NCBI GenBank assembly: GCA_021462845.1 | Contig: JAJTXU010000005.1 | Location: 1-50,330 of the forward strand | Reading direction: 5' to 3' | Length of the DNA stretch: 50,330 nt | DNA from: Anaerolineales bacterium | GTDB taxonomy: Bacteria; Chloroflexota; Anaerolineae; Anaerolineales; Villigracilaceae | Shown here: positions 33,411 to 42,665 of the stretch, piece after piece | Position numbering within the stretch: position 1 is the first letter of the stretch | Layout of the letters: every line of letters starts with the position of its first letter | The notes under the pieces: generated by a model | The model's database searches: none | What the model was told of the DNA's origin: nothing | What the model saw: the letters and a program-made list of their open reading frames with translations, nothing else | Program-made: the position numbers and the translations under genes

Positions 33411-35114
33411 TCATTTATTCTTCCACACCGTAAAATCTTTCAAGATTGATCCCCCAAGAAACTCGCGCATGATCGAAGTCTCAGGGACGAGGTTGAGATC
33501 AAGCGGCACGAACCATTCAAGGAACGCCAGCAGGCGTTTCGCTTCGATATGTTCCGGCGTGCCGTATTGAACTTGGCGAAGCAACGGCTCGGCAAGCGAT
33601 TTCAACGCCGCCATTTCATACACCAACGCAGAGTTGAACATCACATCCGCATTTTCTTGATTCGGGAAGATATATTTCGCTTCGCCGCGCCGCACCGACT
33701 CCCAGCGCGAGATGGTCTGCATGGCGGTATAGCCTCGTTCGCGCGCGTCGCGCACAGTGCGCCTCAGCAAGCGCGTGTCGGTGGTCGAGACTCGATTATG
33801 GCGATCCAGGTTCAATTGCGTCAGAGCCGAGATGTAGATGCGGAACGCCTCGCCGCTCAAACTGTCGGGGATGAGGCGCGGGTCGAGTCCGTGAATCCCT
33901 TCGAGGATGATCGGCTGTCCACGCGTGAGGCAGATGACTTCCCCCGCTTCTCTCAGCCCGGTCTTGAAGTTGTACCGTGGAAGTTGGACTTCGTCTCCGT
34001 GAATTAATTTTTGCAAATGGTCGGCAAGCAACGCGAGATCGAGCGCTTCGAGCGCTTCGAAATCGGGCTTGCCGTCTTCGCCGAGCGGGGTTTGATCGCG
34101 CGAGAGGAAATAATTATCGAGTTCGAGCGGAAACGGCGAAATCCCCAGCGCCAGCAATTGCACCGTCAGTCGCCGCGAAAATGTTGTTTTCCCCGCGGAT
34201 GACGGACCCGAAACCAGAATCACATGCGCGCGGTCGATTCGTTCCGCAACCTGACCCGCGATCTGTGAAAGCCGCTGTTCGTGAAACGCCTCCGAGACCA
34301 TCACGATCTCATCGCCATGACCCGCTTCGATCGCTTGATTCAACGCGCCCACGTTCGAGATGCCGAGTTTTTCGAGCCAGCCTCCGTATTGCAAAAAGGT
34401 CGCCAGCAATTTTGGGTATTCGGTGGTCGGCGAAAGTTCGTTGGGGTTCCTGCGGCTCGGATACAGCAAGGTGAAGCCATCGCCGGCGGGAACGAGATCG
34501 AACCAGCGCAAATATCCCGTAGACGGAACCATATAGCCGTGGTGATAGTCCATGCGTTCGTTGAGGCTGTAGAGCGTGAGGTATGCCTTCTTGCGATACT
34601 TCAGCAACTGCACTTTGTCTTCCTCGCCGCGCGCCAGGAAATAATCCATCGCCTCTTTCAACGGGACTTCTTTTCGCGTGAACGGCAAATCGTCCTTGAC
34701 GAACTTTTGCATTAAGACCTTCAACACGCCCAATTCAGAGACAGATAACGGCTCGCGCCCTTTCACCTCGCAGTAAAATCCGCCTGTGGCAACGGAATGA
34801 TCGATGAATAGCGTTGCCAGCGGAAACATATCCGCGAACACCATCTCCAGCAAAAAGGTGAGAGAGCGCCGGTAGATGCGCGTGCCGTCCGGCGAAGACA
34901 TGGTGATCGGCGTAACGCGCGAATCCATTCCGACGGGGAAAGTTAACTCGCGCAGGTCGCCATTGATCACCGCCCCAACGGGTTGCGAATCATGCTCGAC
35001 TACGGATAGAAAATCTCCCACCGCCGCCCCGCGCGGACCGGCGATCACGCGTCCATCGGGGAGGTGGAGTTCGACTTCGTTGCGGGGTTGTACGAGTTGG
35101 AATTTGTTTTTCAT
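33411..35114 (-). CDS. Nucleoside kinase with TGS domain (uridine kinase-like)
   Basis: A 567-residue protein. N-terminal TGS/threonyl-tRNA-synthetase-like editing region (about 10-250; VELHLPDGRVIAGPRGAAVGDFL, ATGGFYCEV) followed by a P-loop uridine kinase-like domain (about 280-560) with Walker A GPSSAGKTTF and RYNFKTG. This fusion is a common bacterial 'nucleoside kinase', exact nucleoside not known. ATG 35114 chosen; weak ribosome site. Confidence 0.9.
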   Translation of the reverse strand: MKNKFQLVQPRNEVELHLPDGRVIAGPRGAAVGDFLSVVEHDSQPVGAVINGDLRELTFPVGMDSRVTPITMSSPDGTRIYRRSLTFLLEMVFADMFPLATLFIDHSVATGGFYCEVKGREPLSVSELGVLKVLMQKFVKDDLPFTRKEVPLKEAMDYFLARGEEDKVQLLKYRKKAYLTLYSLNERMDYHHGYMVPSTGYLRWFDLVPAGDGFTLLYPSRRNPNELSPTTEYPKLLATFLQYGGWLEKLGISNVGALNQAIEAGHGDEIVMVSEAFHEQRLSQIAGQVAERIDRAHVILVSGPSSAGKTTFSRRLTVQLLALGISPFPLELDNYFLSRDQTPLGEDGKPDFEALEALDLALLADHLQKLIHGDEVQLPRYNFKTGLREAGEVICLTRGQPIILEGIHGLDPRLIPDSLSGEAFRIYISALTQLNLDRHNRVSTTDTRLLRRTVRDARERGYTAMQTISRWESVRRGEAKYIFPNQENADVMFNSALVYEMAALKSLAEPLLRQVQYGTPEHIEAKRLLAFLEWFVPLDLNLVPETSIMREFLGGSILKDFTVWKNK

Positions 35115-35126
35115 AATTATTCATTC

Positions 35127-35525
35127 ATACATCGGTGGTCGAGTAGGTCGAGGGTTGAGTAGCGAAGCGTATCGAAACCCGAAACCGTATCGAGACCACC
35201 AGTTTGATTCAAAATTTTCAAATCATTAATTCATCGGTGGTTGAGTAGTCCCGCGTGTGCTGAGCGGAGTGGCGCGTGATGTTCGCGCCACGAAGTCGAA
35301 GCATCGCGGGACGTATCGAGGCCGCCAGTTCTCAAAAGTACTTTTGTTACAAAAAATATTTCGCTTACCTGTGGTCTCGATACGTGGCGACTTGCGCCAC
35401 TACTCGACCACCGATTTTTTCAATGTTCAAGACGCACGCAGTTCAAAATCTTTAGCCGCGAATTCCGCGAATTTCGCTAATTTTAAATAATTCGCGTGAA
35501 TTAGCGAAATTCGCGGCTGAGTTTG
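35127..35525. repeat. Repeat cluster (GGTGGTCGAGTAG family) in a 416-base gap
   Basis: Three palindromic units: GGTGGTCGAGTAG (35134-35146) with CGTATCGAGACCACC (35186-35200); GGTGGTTGAGTAG (35236-35248) with CGTATCGAGGCCGCC (35312-35326), enclosing an inner GTCCCGCG/CGCGGGAC stem; and GGTCTCGATACG (about 35372-35383) with TACTCGACCACC (35401-35412). A further palindrome of GCCGCGAATTCCGCGAATTTCG text with GAATTAGCGAAATTCGCGGC lies at 35449-35522. No gene seen in the stretch. Confidence 0.85.
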
Positions 35526-35530
35526 TGGTT

Positions 35531-36580
35531 TTACGAAAGTCTTGACGATAATTTCTCAGGCTTCTTCGCAAACTCATCCAACGGAATTTCCTTGCGAACC
35601 AACGCGAGCAGGGTTTCTGTCAACATTTTATTCACGGGCGTCGACACGTTGAATTGTACGCCCGCGCGGACGACCTCGCCATGCAGATAATCCACTTCGC
35701 TTTTGCCGCGACCTGAGCGCAGGTCAATGTGAAAGGACGGCATTTTATTTCCGCGCCCCGCGCCCGCCGCGCGGCTGAGGAACGGCTTGGATAACCACAA
35801 CGGCAGTTTCGTGGCAAACGCCAGCGCGCGGACGGGTGTGCCGGGCAGGTCAACGACTTCGATCCCCTGCGCCTTCATCACCGCGAGACATTCGCGCAAC
35901 ATCTCAACTTCCAATTGATACAATTTTCGATTCGACAGAACCTCGGCGGCGGTCATATCCAGAATTGCCGAAGTTGGGTTGGCGATCAGGTTCGTCAACA
36001 ACTTCGACCATTTCATCGAAGCCGCATCATCGAACAAGCGCGGGTTAAGCAGGGCATTCTCAAACGCTACAAGCAACCCCGGAACAAGAGGTTGTCCTTT
36101 TGCAATACCGACGCCGCGCAAACGCTCCAACACAATATCGCCCGGTCCGCGTTTGCCGACAGCGGTGGTCACTGTGCCGTAGATCACTTTCTCTTTGCCA
36201 ACAACTTCCGCAATCGTTTGCTCGTTTGAAATACCGTTGGACAAGCATAGGATTGGCGGCATTTTATCCGCGTAGGGCTTGATGGTCTCGAGCGCGGCGG
36301 AGGTGTCGTACGATTTCAAGGCAAAGAGGACCAGGTCAAAGGGTCCGTAGCGAAGCGCGTCTTCCATCGAAGCGACAAAGACCGCCGAAGAGGAATCCAC
36401 ACGAAAGGCGTCTTTCGTCTTTCTTCGTTCATCTAACGTGAGATCGAGGCGCAATCCGCGTTCGCGCAATTCGGTGATCCTGGAGGCGCGCTCGAGGAAG
36501 ACCAACTGGCTCCCTGCTAACGCGAGGCTGCCGCCAACGTACGCGCCGATGGCGCCTGCGCCAAAGACCAGGACTTTCAT
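35531..36580 (-). CDS. Ketopantoate reductase family protein
   Basis: A 349-residue protein of the PanE/ApbA family, which reduces ketopantoate with NADPH in the pantothenate/CoA pathway. N-terminal VLVFGAGAIGAYVGGSLA (3-20), FALKSYDT, LSNGISN, GTVTTAVGKRGPGDI, and the catalytic-type Lys in MKWSKLLTNLIANP are all present. KMPSFHIDLRSGRGKSEVDYLHG is the family end motif. I start at ATG 36580, not at the TTG 36619 found upstream. A stretch encoding DERRKTKDAFR is written as repeat-like GAAGAAAGACGAAAGACG. No other pan genes near, so it may act on another alpha-keto acid. Confidence 0.87.
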   Translation of the reverse strand: MKVLVFGAGAIGAYVGGSLALAGSQLVFLERASRITELRERGLRLDLTLDERRKTKDAFRVDSSSAVFVASMEDALRYGPFDLVLFALKSYDTSAALETIKPYADKMPPILCLSNGISNEQTIAEVVGKEKVIYGTVTTAVGKRGPGDIVLERLRGVGIAKGQPLVPGLLVAFENALLNPRLFDDAASMKWSKLLTNLIANPTSAILDMTAAEVLSNRKLYQLEVEMLRECLAVMKAQGIEVVDLPGTPVRALAFATKLPLWLSKPFLSRAAGAGRGNKMPSFHIDLRSGRGKSEVDYLHGEVVRAGVQFNVSTPVNKMLTETLLALVRKEIPLDEFAKKPEKLSSRLS

Positions 36581-36631
36581 ACGCGCGTTGATGTGGATCG
36601 CAGTGTCGGGAGTAGCCAATGAGATTTCCTA

Positions 36632-37270
36632 TTACAAATTCTGCGTGTGCGCGCGATCGTTGATGGCGTCGATCGCCCAGCGATGCAGATGAGGTTGATA
36701 GATCACGCGCGCGAAGGCTGTATTTTCGAAACGGAAGCGCACGCCAGAAGGGTCGGCATGATGCGCCACGCCGACAATGGCGTGCATGAGCTGATTCAAC
36801 AATCCGCCGTGCGATACGATGAGATAACTTCCCGCGGGGCGCTTCAACAAATTATGCAACGCCTGCCCCGCCCGCAGAAATAATTCCCAATCTCCTTCGC
36901 CGTCGCCGCCGATCGAATCGTACGGAGTCACGTAGGATGGTTTCGGTCGCAGTTGGACTTCGGCAGAGGTTAACCCCTCCATCTCGCCAATATCGCGCTC
37001 AAGCCAGATCTCGTCAAGTTCAAGTTTGACATCCAACGCGGAACTCACAATCTCGGCGGTTTCCTTGGCGCGCTGCAACGTGCTCGAAATGGCGAGATCG
37101 AACTTCGCGCCTTCCGCCTTCCAGCGATTCGCCAACGCGACTGCCTGGGCGCGCCCGCGTTCGGTGAGCGGATAATCGGACTGCCCCTGCCAGCGCGACT
37201 CGGCGTTGCCGGTCGATTCGCCGTGACGCAAGAATACAAATTGATATACTGGTTTTAGAGTCGCGCTCAA
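36632..37270 (-). CDS. Histidine phosphatase family protein
   Basis: A 212-residue phosphoglycerate-mutase-like phosphatase. RHGESTGNAE carries the phospho-accepting His, PLTERGRAQA is the conserved loop, and VSHGGLLNQL holds the second His. The family hydrolyses phosphate esters; the exact substrate is unknown. Start TTG 37270 is supported by GAGGAG five bases before it and an overlap-type junction with the GT2 gene (1-base gap), so it is translationally coupled. Confidence 0.9.
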   Translation of the reverse strand: MSATLKPVYQFVFLRHGESTGNAESRWQGQSDYPLTERGRAQAVALANRWKAEGAKFDLAISSTLQRAKETAEIVSSALDVKLELDEIWLERDIGEMEGLTSAEVQLRPKPSYVTPYDSIGGDGEGDWELFLRAGQALHNLLKRPAGSYLIVSHGGLLNQLMHAIVGVAHHADPSGVRFRFENTAFARVIYQPHLHRWAIDAINDRAHTQNL

Positions 37271-37271
37271 T

Positions 37272-38219
37272 CTACTCCTCTTTCTTCAATAGATAGACGG
37301 GTCTGCGTTTCACTTCTTGAAAAATATACCCGACATAAACGCCAATAAAGCCTAACAATATCATGATGATTCCGCTGGCGATGAGCAGGACCGCCATCAA
37401 AGAACTCCACCCGGGGGCAATCACCTGCTCGGTATTCTTTGTAACAGACAGCCAAACCACCCAACTCAACTGCACAGCCGCCAGAGCAAAAAACACCAGC
37501 CCCGAACTCAACCCAATGTACAACGGGATCAACGAGAAGGAAAAGATCGCATCTGATGCGAGGCGGAACATTTTACCCAACGAATATTTCGAGCGCCCCG
37601 CCACGCGCGGCGGCTGGTGGTACGGCAGAATGACACTCCGAAACCCCATCCATGTGATCATGCCGCGCAGAAAACGGTGGAACTCGGGCATGGCTTTGAG
37701 CGCGTCCACCGCCTGGCGCGTCATCGCGCGAAAGTCCGCCGCGCCGGCGACCATACGCGTGCCGCTGATGGTGTTGATAAAGCGGTAGAACGTGTCCGAT
37801 GTCCATTTCTTGAAAAACGTTGGTTGCGCCTCCGCGGCGCGTTGCCCCTGCACAATATCGTACCCATGCCCGATTAACTCGATCATTTCGGCGATCAACT
37901 CCGGCGGATGCTGACCGTCGCCGTCCATGCTGATGACGATATCGCCGCTGGAGTGATCGAGCCCCGCGGTGAGCGCCGCCTGGTGACCGAAATTGCGGCT
38001 CAACGTGAACACGCTCACGCGCCGGTCAGCCTGCTTCAGCGACTGGAGCGACTCCGCCGTCCCGTCGTCTGAGCCGTCGTCTACGTAGAGGAAGCGAAAG
38101 TCGTGCGGAAGCGCATCCACCACGCCGCGAATCTGCGCGTGGACTTTCTCGATCACGCCCGCCTCATTGAAGACCGGGATGACAAGGTCAACTTTGTATT
38201 TACGTTTTTTCGTAGGCAT
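37272..38219 (-). CDS. Family 2 glycosyltransferase, polyprenyl-phosphate type
   Basis: A 315-residue protein with a GT2 domain (VDLVIPVFNEAG, YVDDGSDDGT, MDGDGQHPPE) and two membrane helices at the C-terminus (about 230-310). This is the GtrB/ArnC/DPM1 pattern: moves a sugar from a nucleotide onto polyprenyl phosphate on the inner membrane face. Start ATG 38219 chosen, seven bases after TAGAAT (38227-38232), predicting a leaderless message; the longer TTG start overlaps this box. Next to a GT-C-like membrane protein that could use the product. Confidence 0.9.
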   Translation of the reverse strand: MPTKKRKYKVDLVIPVFNEAGVIEKVHAQIRGVVDALPHDFRFLYVDDGSDDGTAESLQSLKQADRRVSVFTLSRNFGHQAALTAGLDHSSGDIVISMDGDGQHPPELIAEMIELIGHGYDIVQGQRAAEAQPTFFKKWTSDTFYRFINTISGTRMVAGAADFRAMTRQAVDALKAMPEFHRFLRGMITWMGFRSVILPYHQPPRVAGRSKYSLGKMFRLASDAIFSFSLIPLYIGLSSGLVFFALAAVQLSWVVWLSVTKNTEQVIAPGWSSLMAVLLIASGIIMILLGFIGVYVGYIFQEVKRRPVYLLKKEE

Positions 38220-38226
38220 CAGGACG

Positions 38227-38232
38227 ATTCTA
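38227..38232 (-). promoter_or_regulatory. -10 box giving a leaderless mRNA (GT2)
   Basis: TAGAAT on the minus strand, 7-nt spacer CGTCCTG to ATG 38219; lies between the upstream stop codon (38243) and this start. Confidence 0.5.
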
Positions 38233-38242
38233 CCCCATGAAA

Positions 38243-40270
38243 TCAATCATGCTTGCACAGAGATTCTGCCAGCAAATCACGGTCATACTCGGCGGGCGTC
38301 CCAGCGAGCGATTTTAGCCTCTGGCAGATGCTTTGATATGTCTTTTTATCCACGCGGATGAGTAATGCGATACGCTTTGCCATTTTCTGATCGCCAACAT
38401 GGATGTAGGCTTCGAGGGCGGGCAACCATTCCGATACCTCATAAGGCTGATAGCCCAGGGCAATAGCCTCATCGGCGAATTGTGCCGCGCTCGCCCAATC
38501 TTTGCGTTGGCGGGCAAGATCGGTTTGTTGGTAGAAATAACACCAATCGTGGCTGGGTTCGGCCCCAAAGATATCGCTCGGAGGAACCGCTTGCGCGCCC
38601 GAGGGGTCGATCAAGTCCGCGTCCGAAAACGGAGCGAGGCGCTGTACGTCCAGCCGTTCCTGCGCGGTAAGTTCCGCGCGCGCGCCATCGATCACATGCA
38701 GGCAGGAAAATGCCGAAGGCTGTGTCACCAGCAAAAGTTTGGCGTAATCGCGCTTCACGGTTACGGTTCCACGCACGAGCCGCTCCTCCTGCGCTCCGAG
38801 AACCGCCTCAAGCCACAGATCATCGTACATCACCTGTCCCGCGATTTTCAATTCCTGGCGCGGGTGATACACAAGGTTGATCGGACTCCACACTTCGTAC
38901 TCCTCCGCGAGCGCGTAATTGCCCGGCAAGACCAGCACGACCGTCGTTCCATCTTCGATCTGCGGCGCGCGCCATGCGAGTTGCCACATGGCATCGCTTT
39001 CCACCCGCCAAAATCTTCGATAATAATTTGCCGAGAATAATTGAGTGAGGACGCCGCTCATCAACAGCAGGCATAGAGCCGCCCAGCGTAAACGCCCTTT
39101 CAGCCCATAAAAAATAATTCCGCCCATGAACAACGCCACACCCGCCGCCGATTGATAGGTATAACGATCCCATTGGATGTCAAAAATCACATTCCGTCCC
39201 GCGAGGACGATCGGCAATGTAGTGACGAAGATGATCGCCGCGCCGAGCCATAACCAATCACGGCTGTTTTGCGGATTCTCACCCGCCTCTTCCGACGGGG
39301 AAGCCTGCCCTCGCATGAGCAAGAGGTATGCCCCTGCGAGCATCAACACGATCAACGCGAGCCCAGTTGCCATCGCGGTGATGCGCGCATCTCCCACGCT
39401 CGTGGAAAACTGGTAGAAAGGGACTCCCCATGCAAGCAGGCTGGTCTCGATCAAATCGAGGATCATTTCCACAGCGAGGTGAAGCGCGCTGGTCAACGAA
39501 AGCGGACCGAAGTTGCTCAGCACCACATCCACATTCGTGGCGCGACGCGTGCTCTCGAACAGGAACAAACGCCAAAACAGGAATGCGGCGGCGAATGTCA
39601 GGTAGGGTATGGCGGCGACGATCGTTTTTCGCAGGGACTCGCCGATCTTCAACTTTCCATCACGCTTCAATACATACCAGATCAAAATGAGCCGCACCGC
39701 TTCGATACCGATCAACGCTTCGTAGATGAAAATGCTGAGGGCGGCGAGCAAGATCGAGGCGGCAACGAGCATCGTTTTACGGAAGACGGAAGCGCCTTTC
39801 AGCGCCAGAACTGTGCACGCCAACGACGCCATTGCCGCGCCGTATGCCAGCAACAAATTCTTGAAGGTGGCGGCATTCGGTTGTTGATAAAAGCCCGGAT
39901 ACACCACAAACAGCAACGCGATCAGGGTGGTCTCGATCTTCCGTTCTTTCCAAACCGTTCGCAATAACCAGAGGAAAGCCAGCGCGCTGAACACCTTGAT
40001 AATCAGCGCGTACACGTGCCAGTTCAATGGAGAATTGCCCAGCAGGTTGTAATCCAGCGCGTAGAGCCAGCCAATGAACGGGCGGTCTCCCTGAAAGAGG
40101 CTCATGATTCCTTCCGCCCCGCGCGCTTGCGCCGTCCAGATCAGGTACCAATCGTCACGATAAAAACCGAGCGAAGGGATGAGTGGACCGTACGTTAGCA
40201 GGGTAACGATCACCACAAGAGCGGCTGAAAGCCAGCCTTCCAAGCGGGGGGGAATCCTCGGGAACTTCAT
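38243..40270 (-). CDS. Large multispanning membrane protein, GT-C-like
   Basis: A 675-residue protein with about 10-12 membrane helices (residues 10-410) followed by a soluble C-terminal part, the last 80 residues of which look like a TPR helix pair. LGFYRDDWYLIW shows the acidic DD motif in the first outer loop typical of GT-C transferases that use lipid-linked sugars. It could transfer the sugar made by the GT2 next door. Not assigned to a family. GGAG precedes the start. Confidence 0.72.
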   Translation of the reverse strand: MKFPRIPPRLEGWLSAALVVIVTLLTYGPLIPSLGFYRDDWYLIWTAQARGAEGIMSLFQGDRPFIGWLYALDYNLLGNSPLNWHVYALIIKVFSALAFLWLLRTVWKERKIETTLIALLFVVYPGFYQQPNAATFKNLLLAYGAAMASLACTVLALKGASVFRKTMLVAASILLAALSIFIYEALIGIEAVRLILIWYVLKRDGKLKIGESLRKTIVAAIPYLTFAAAFLFWRLFLFESTRRATNVDVVLSNFGPLSLTSALHLAVEMILDLIETSLLAWGVPFYQFSTSVGDARITAMATGLALIVLMLAGAYLLLMRGQASPSEEAGENPQNSRDWLWLGAAIIFVTTLPIVLAGRNVIFDIQWDRYTYQSAAGVALFMGGIIFYGLKGRLRWAALCLLLMSGVLTQLFSANYYRRFWRVESDAMWQLAWRAPQIEDGTTVVLVLPGNYALAEEYEVWSPINLVYHPRQELKIAGQVMYDDLWLEAVLGAQEERLVRGTVTVKRDYAKLLLVTQPSAFSCLHVIDGARAELTAQERLDVQRLAPFSDADLIDPSGAQAVPPSDIFGAEPSHDWCYFYQQTDLARQRKDWASAAQFADEAIALGYQPYEVSEWLPALEAYIHVGDQKMAKRIALLIRVDKKTYQSICQRLKSLAGTPAEYDRDLLAESLCKHD

Positions 40271-40289
40271 TTCTATCTATTCTCCTCGA

Positions 40290-41231
40290 TCAAGCCAGAA
40301 ATTTCAAAATCAGGTTGGTCAATCTCTCTGCCCTATCATAGTCAAAATGATGGTCGTTGAACAGATTGACCGCCTCCCCCGCCAGCACGTCTGCCACCGG
40401 CGCGCGCTCACCGGACATAATTCCCGCCAGCGAGGCGTAATGCGAACTGGCGAACAAGCCGTCGGCAAAAATCGCGTCCATGATCTTTTTCTTGTTCTTC
40501 ACACGGATGTTGAACCGCCACGTTTGATATTGCGGCTGTAATTGTAACTCCATTGGTAAACGGGCTGAATACACCGCGTTCAATCTTCTTTTGTGTTGTA
40601 ACGACAATTCCAACGCGATCTCGACCATACGGCGATAGTCCTTCCAGTCGGGCAGGTCTCCTTCCGTCTGCAACCAATTGCTGTCGTGATAGTCAAATCG
40701 GGCGCGGCGTTGAATGGCGGCTTTGTAGTCCCTTTCGAGTTCCTCGTGATGCGCGGGATCGAATTTCAACCGCGTGAGTTCGCACTTCACGTTATCTTTC
40801 ATGAACGCATACCCGCCAAGATGCAGATCAACGGTCTTGGCATAGCCCGTGCTGAACAAGGTCAAATCGGCGGAAGAATTCACATCGAAAGAGGGGATGC
40901 ACAAACAACGGTCATCCACGATCAACATTTCGGGGTTCAGCGACTTCGCCCGCGCGAAAAAATCGTCAGGCGTGGACTCTTCCCCGTACGTGTGCGCATA
41001 TAACAAGCCGCCTACATCCCGCCTCTTTATCCGCGCCTCCGCCTGACCCAAATCCATGTGCAGGGACTCTGGCGAAATGTCCACAAACTCAAACGAGACA
41101 CGCGCTTTCATAAATGTGATCGGCACAATGGGGCAAATATTTGCAGGCAGGAGCCACGGCTTTGCCTGATTCTGACTCGCCAGCAAATGATAGAGGATCG
41201 CAGAAGCGCGCGGGGCGAGGATGGTCTTCAT
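40290..41231 (-). CDS. DegT/DnrJ/EryC1-like PLP protein (short)
   Basis: A 313-residue protein with the fold of sugar aminotransferases. WLLPANICPIVPITFMKARV, VGGLLYAHTYGEE, MLIVDDRCLC and STGYAKTVDLHLGGYA (with a Lys in the usual PLP position) point to DegT. Lacks some of the usual N-terminal 40-60 residues and typical length of about 370, and could be a divergent or specialised member. It sits between a membrane GT and a methyltransferase in the glycan cluster. No ribosome site is clear at ATG 41231. Confidence 0.6.
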   Translation of the reverse strand: MKTILAPRASAILYHLLASQNQAKPWLLPANICPIVPITFMKARVSFEFVDISPESLHMDLGQAEARIKRRDVGGLLYAHTYGEESTPDDFFARAKSLNPEMLIVDDRCLCIPSFDVNSSADLTLFSTGYAKTVDLHLGGYAFMKDNVKCELTRLKFDPAHHEELERDYKAAIQRRARFDYHDSNWLQTEGDLPDWKDYRRMVEIALELSLQHKRRLNAVYSARLPMELQLQPQYQTWRFNIRVKNKKKIMDAIFADGLFASSHYASLAGIMSGERAPVADVLAGEAVNLFNDHHFDYDRAERLTNLILKFLA

Positions 41232-41251
41232 GTCGCAAACACGTCACAAAA

Positions 41252-41318
41252 AGCGGACGTTAGAGAACGTCCGCTACACAATAACAAGTTGCGTAGCGCG
41301 CGCTCTCTAGCGCGCGCA
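41252..41318. repeat. Two perfect palindromes
   Basis: AGCGGACGTT-AGAG-AACGTCCGCT (41252-41275) and GCGCGCGCT-CTCT-AGCGCGCGC (about 41298-41319), in the gap between the methyltransferase and the DegT-like gene. On the minus strand the U-tract lies before and not after the GC stem, so it is not a normal terminator of the methyltransferase gene. Confidence 0.75.
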
Positions 41319-41326
41319 AAAAATTC

Positions 41327-41962
41327 TTACACAACTTTCCTCACCAGTATCGTGAAATCGTACAACCCGTAATCGTGGAGCAATGCCACGTTGCGCGAGA
41401 AATTGCGTTTGCAAAAATCGAAAAAGAAGAGCGGGTCGCCGTAAAAGAGGTCCGGGCGCTGAGCCATGCGGTCGGCGTCGGAATATTTTGTGAGCATGTT
41501 GAAGGCGAATCCCTTCGAACAGAGCGCGTTCATGCGCCCGAGGGTCGCGCAGGCAAAGTTCTGCCAGTTGTCATACGATTCTTCCAATTTGATATTGAAG
41601 ATCGCGCCCGCCAGCAAATAATCCACCATCGGAACCTCGCTCTCGTTCGTGGTGAAATGAGCGTTGGGAAAATCCTTGTGCGATTCGCGTCCAGCCACAA
41701 CCATCTTTTCAAGCAGGTCAATACCGTAATATTCGAATGCCCAGTCTTTACTCCGCAAGAAATCGAACATTCCTCCATAGCCGCTTCCATAATCAATGAC
41801 AGAAAACGGTTGCGAGGCGTCGACAACCTTCACAAGTTGTTCGAAGCGAAGCGCCTGCGATTCGGGCCCGTTGTAATCCACGCCTTTGGGCGTCGCGCCG
41901 AACTCTTCGAGTTTCTCGACAAAGTATTCGCCTAGTTTTTTCTGGGTTTCATCCATGCTCAT
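41327..41962 (-). CDS. Class I SAM-dependent methyltransferase
   Basis: A 211-residue protein. VIDYGSGYGGMFDFL (about 54-68) is motif I of the Rossmann methyltransferase, with YYGIDLLEKMV as motif II. The substrate is unknown; the setting suggests a sugar or lipid carrier in glycan assembly. ATG 41962 is preferred, with AGGA eight bases ahead, and overlaps the WbqC gene end by about 14 bases. Confidence 0.8.
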   Translation of the reverse strand: MSMDETQKKLGEYFVEKLEEFGATPKGVDYNGPESQALRFEQLVKVVDASQPFSVIDYGSGYGGMFDFLRSKDWAFEYYGIDLLEKMVVAGRESHKDFPNAHFTTNESEVPMVDYLLAGAIFNIKLEESYDNWQNFACATLGRMNALCSKGFAFNMLTKYSDADRMAQRPDLFYGDPLFFFDFCKRNFSRNVALLHDYGLYDFTILVRKVV

Positions 41963-42665
41963 ATTCTTGTTCCTTTTGCTTCTCAAAAAAATCGCCCGCT
42001 TTACTTCCTGTCATGAACAACAAATCCAGAATGGAAACATACGGGTCATAGGGCGGATGCATCTGCGGGTATTCGGGGTAGGTATAGTCCATGTATTCGA
42101 ATGTGATCCCCGCCGCGTCGAATTTTTCAGGCTCCATGTAGGAACTCGCCGAGGGACCGCAGAGGTAATGCGTCGCGCCGACCTGTTTCAGCACGTTGAT
42201 CACGCGATCGGTTTTTTGTCCTTCGATATTCGATAACTCAGAGGAGCGCATGAACCTAGTAGAGGCCAATCCCAGTTCACGCGCGAGGCGGATCGAAGCC
42301 TCAATCGTGAAATCGGCGAGGAATTCGTCGCGGCGTTGATACAGTTCGTCTAGCAGAGGCAGGTATCCCTTGTAGTGAGGCGCTTTGGAGTAGGAAATCG
42401 TCAAGGTCTTGAAATGACTCTTCGCCCAGGGCTTGGACCAGTCGATGCGAACATCCTTGATCGGCACGCCTTGCGTAACGCCCTTTGAGTTGACCGGGAT
42501 GGTCAGCCATTGTTTGCCCTGATGCGTTTTGATCTGGTTGCGGTTGCGCCAGCCGTGTTTATCGTATTGAATATCGTCGTAAAAGATGAACAAGTCCGCG
42601 CGGCGGACCTGGTCAAAGTATCCTCGCCATGGGATGTATGAAGGTTGTAATATGACTACGTTCAT
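41949..42665 (-). CDS. WbqC family protein
   Basis: A 238-residue protein with the WbqC pattern: VVILQPSYIPWRGYFDQVRRADLFIFYDDIQYDKHGWRNRNQIK in residues 3-46, then WLTIPVN and YLCGPSASSYM. WbqC proteins occur in O-antigen clusters; chemistry not established. ATG 42665 overlaps the GT2 stop as ATGA, so the two are translationally coupled. Confidence 0.9.
   Translation of the reverse strand: MNVVILQPSYIPWRGYFDQVRRADLFIFYDDIQYDKHGWRNRNQIKTHQGKQWLTIPVNSKGVTQGVPIKDVRIDWSKPWAKSHFKTLTISYSKAPHYKGYLPLLDELYQRRDEFLADFTIEASIRLARELGLASTRFMRSSELSNIEGQKTDRVINVLKQVGATHYLCGPSASSYMEPEKFDAAGITFEYMDYTYPEYPQMHPPYDPYVSILDLLFMTGSKAGDFFEKQKEQEYEHG

Noticed and set aside
35127-35525. Possible CRISPR array
   Set aside because: The units are unequal palindromes without regular spacers, and no cas gene is present.
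41298-41319. Terminator of the methyltransferase gene
   Set aside because: On the gene's strand the T-run comes before the GC-rich palindrome, so it does not fit a rho-independent terminator.
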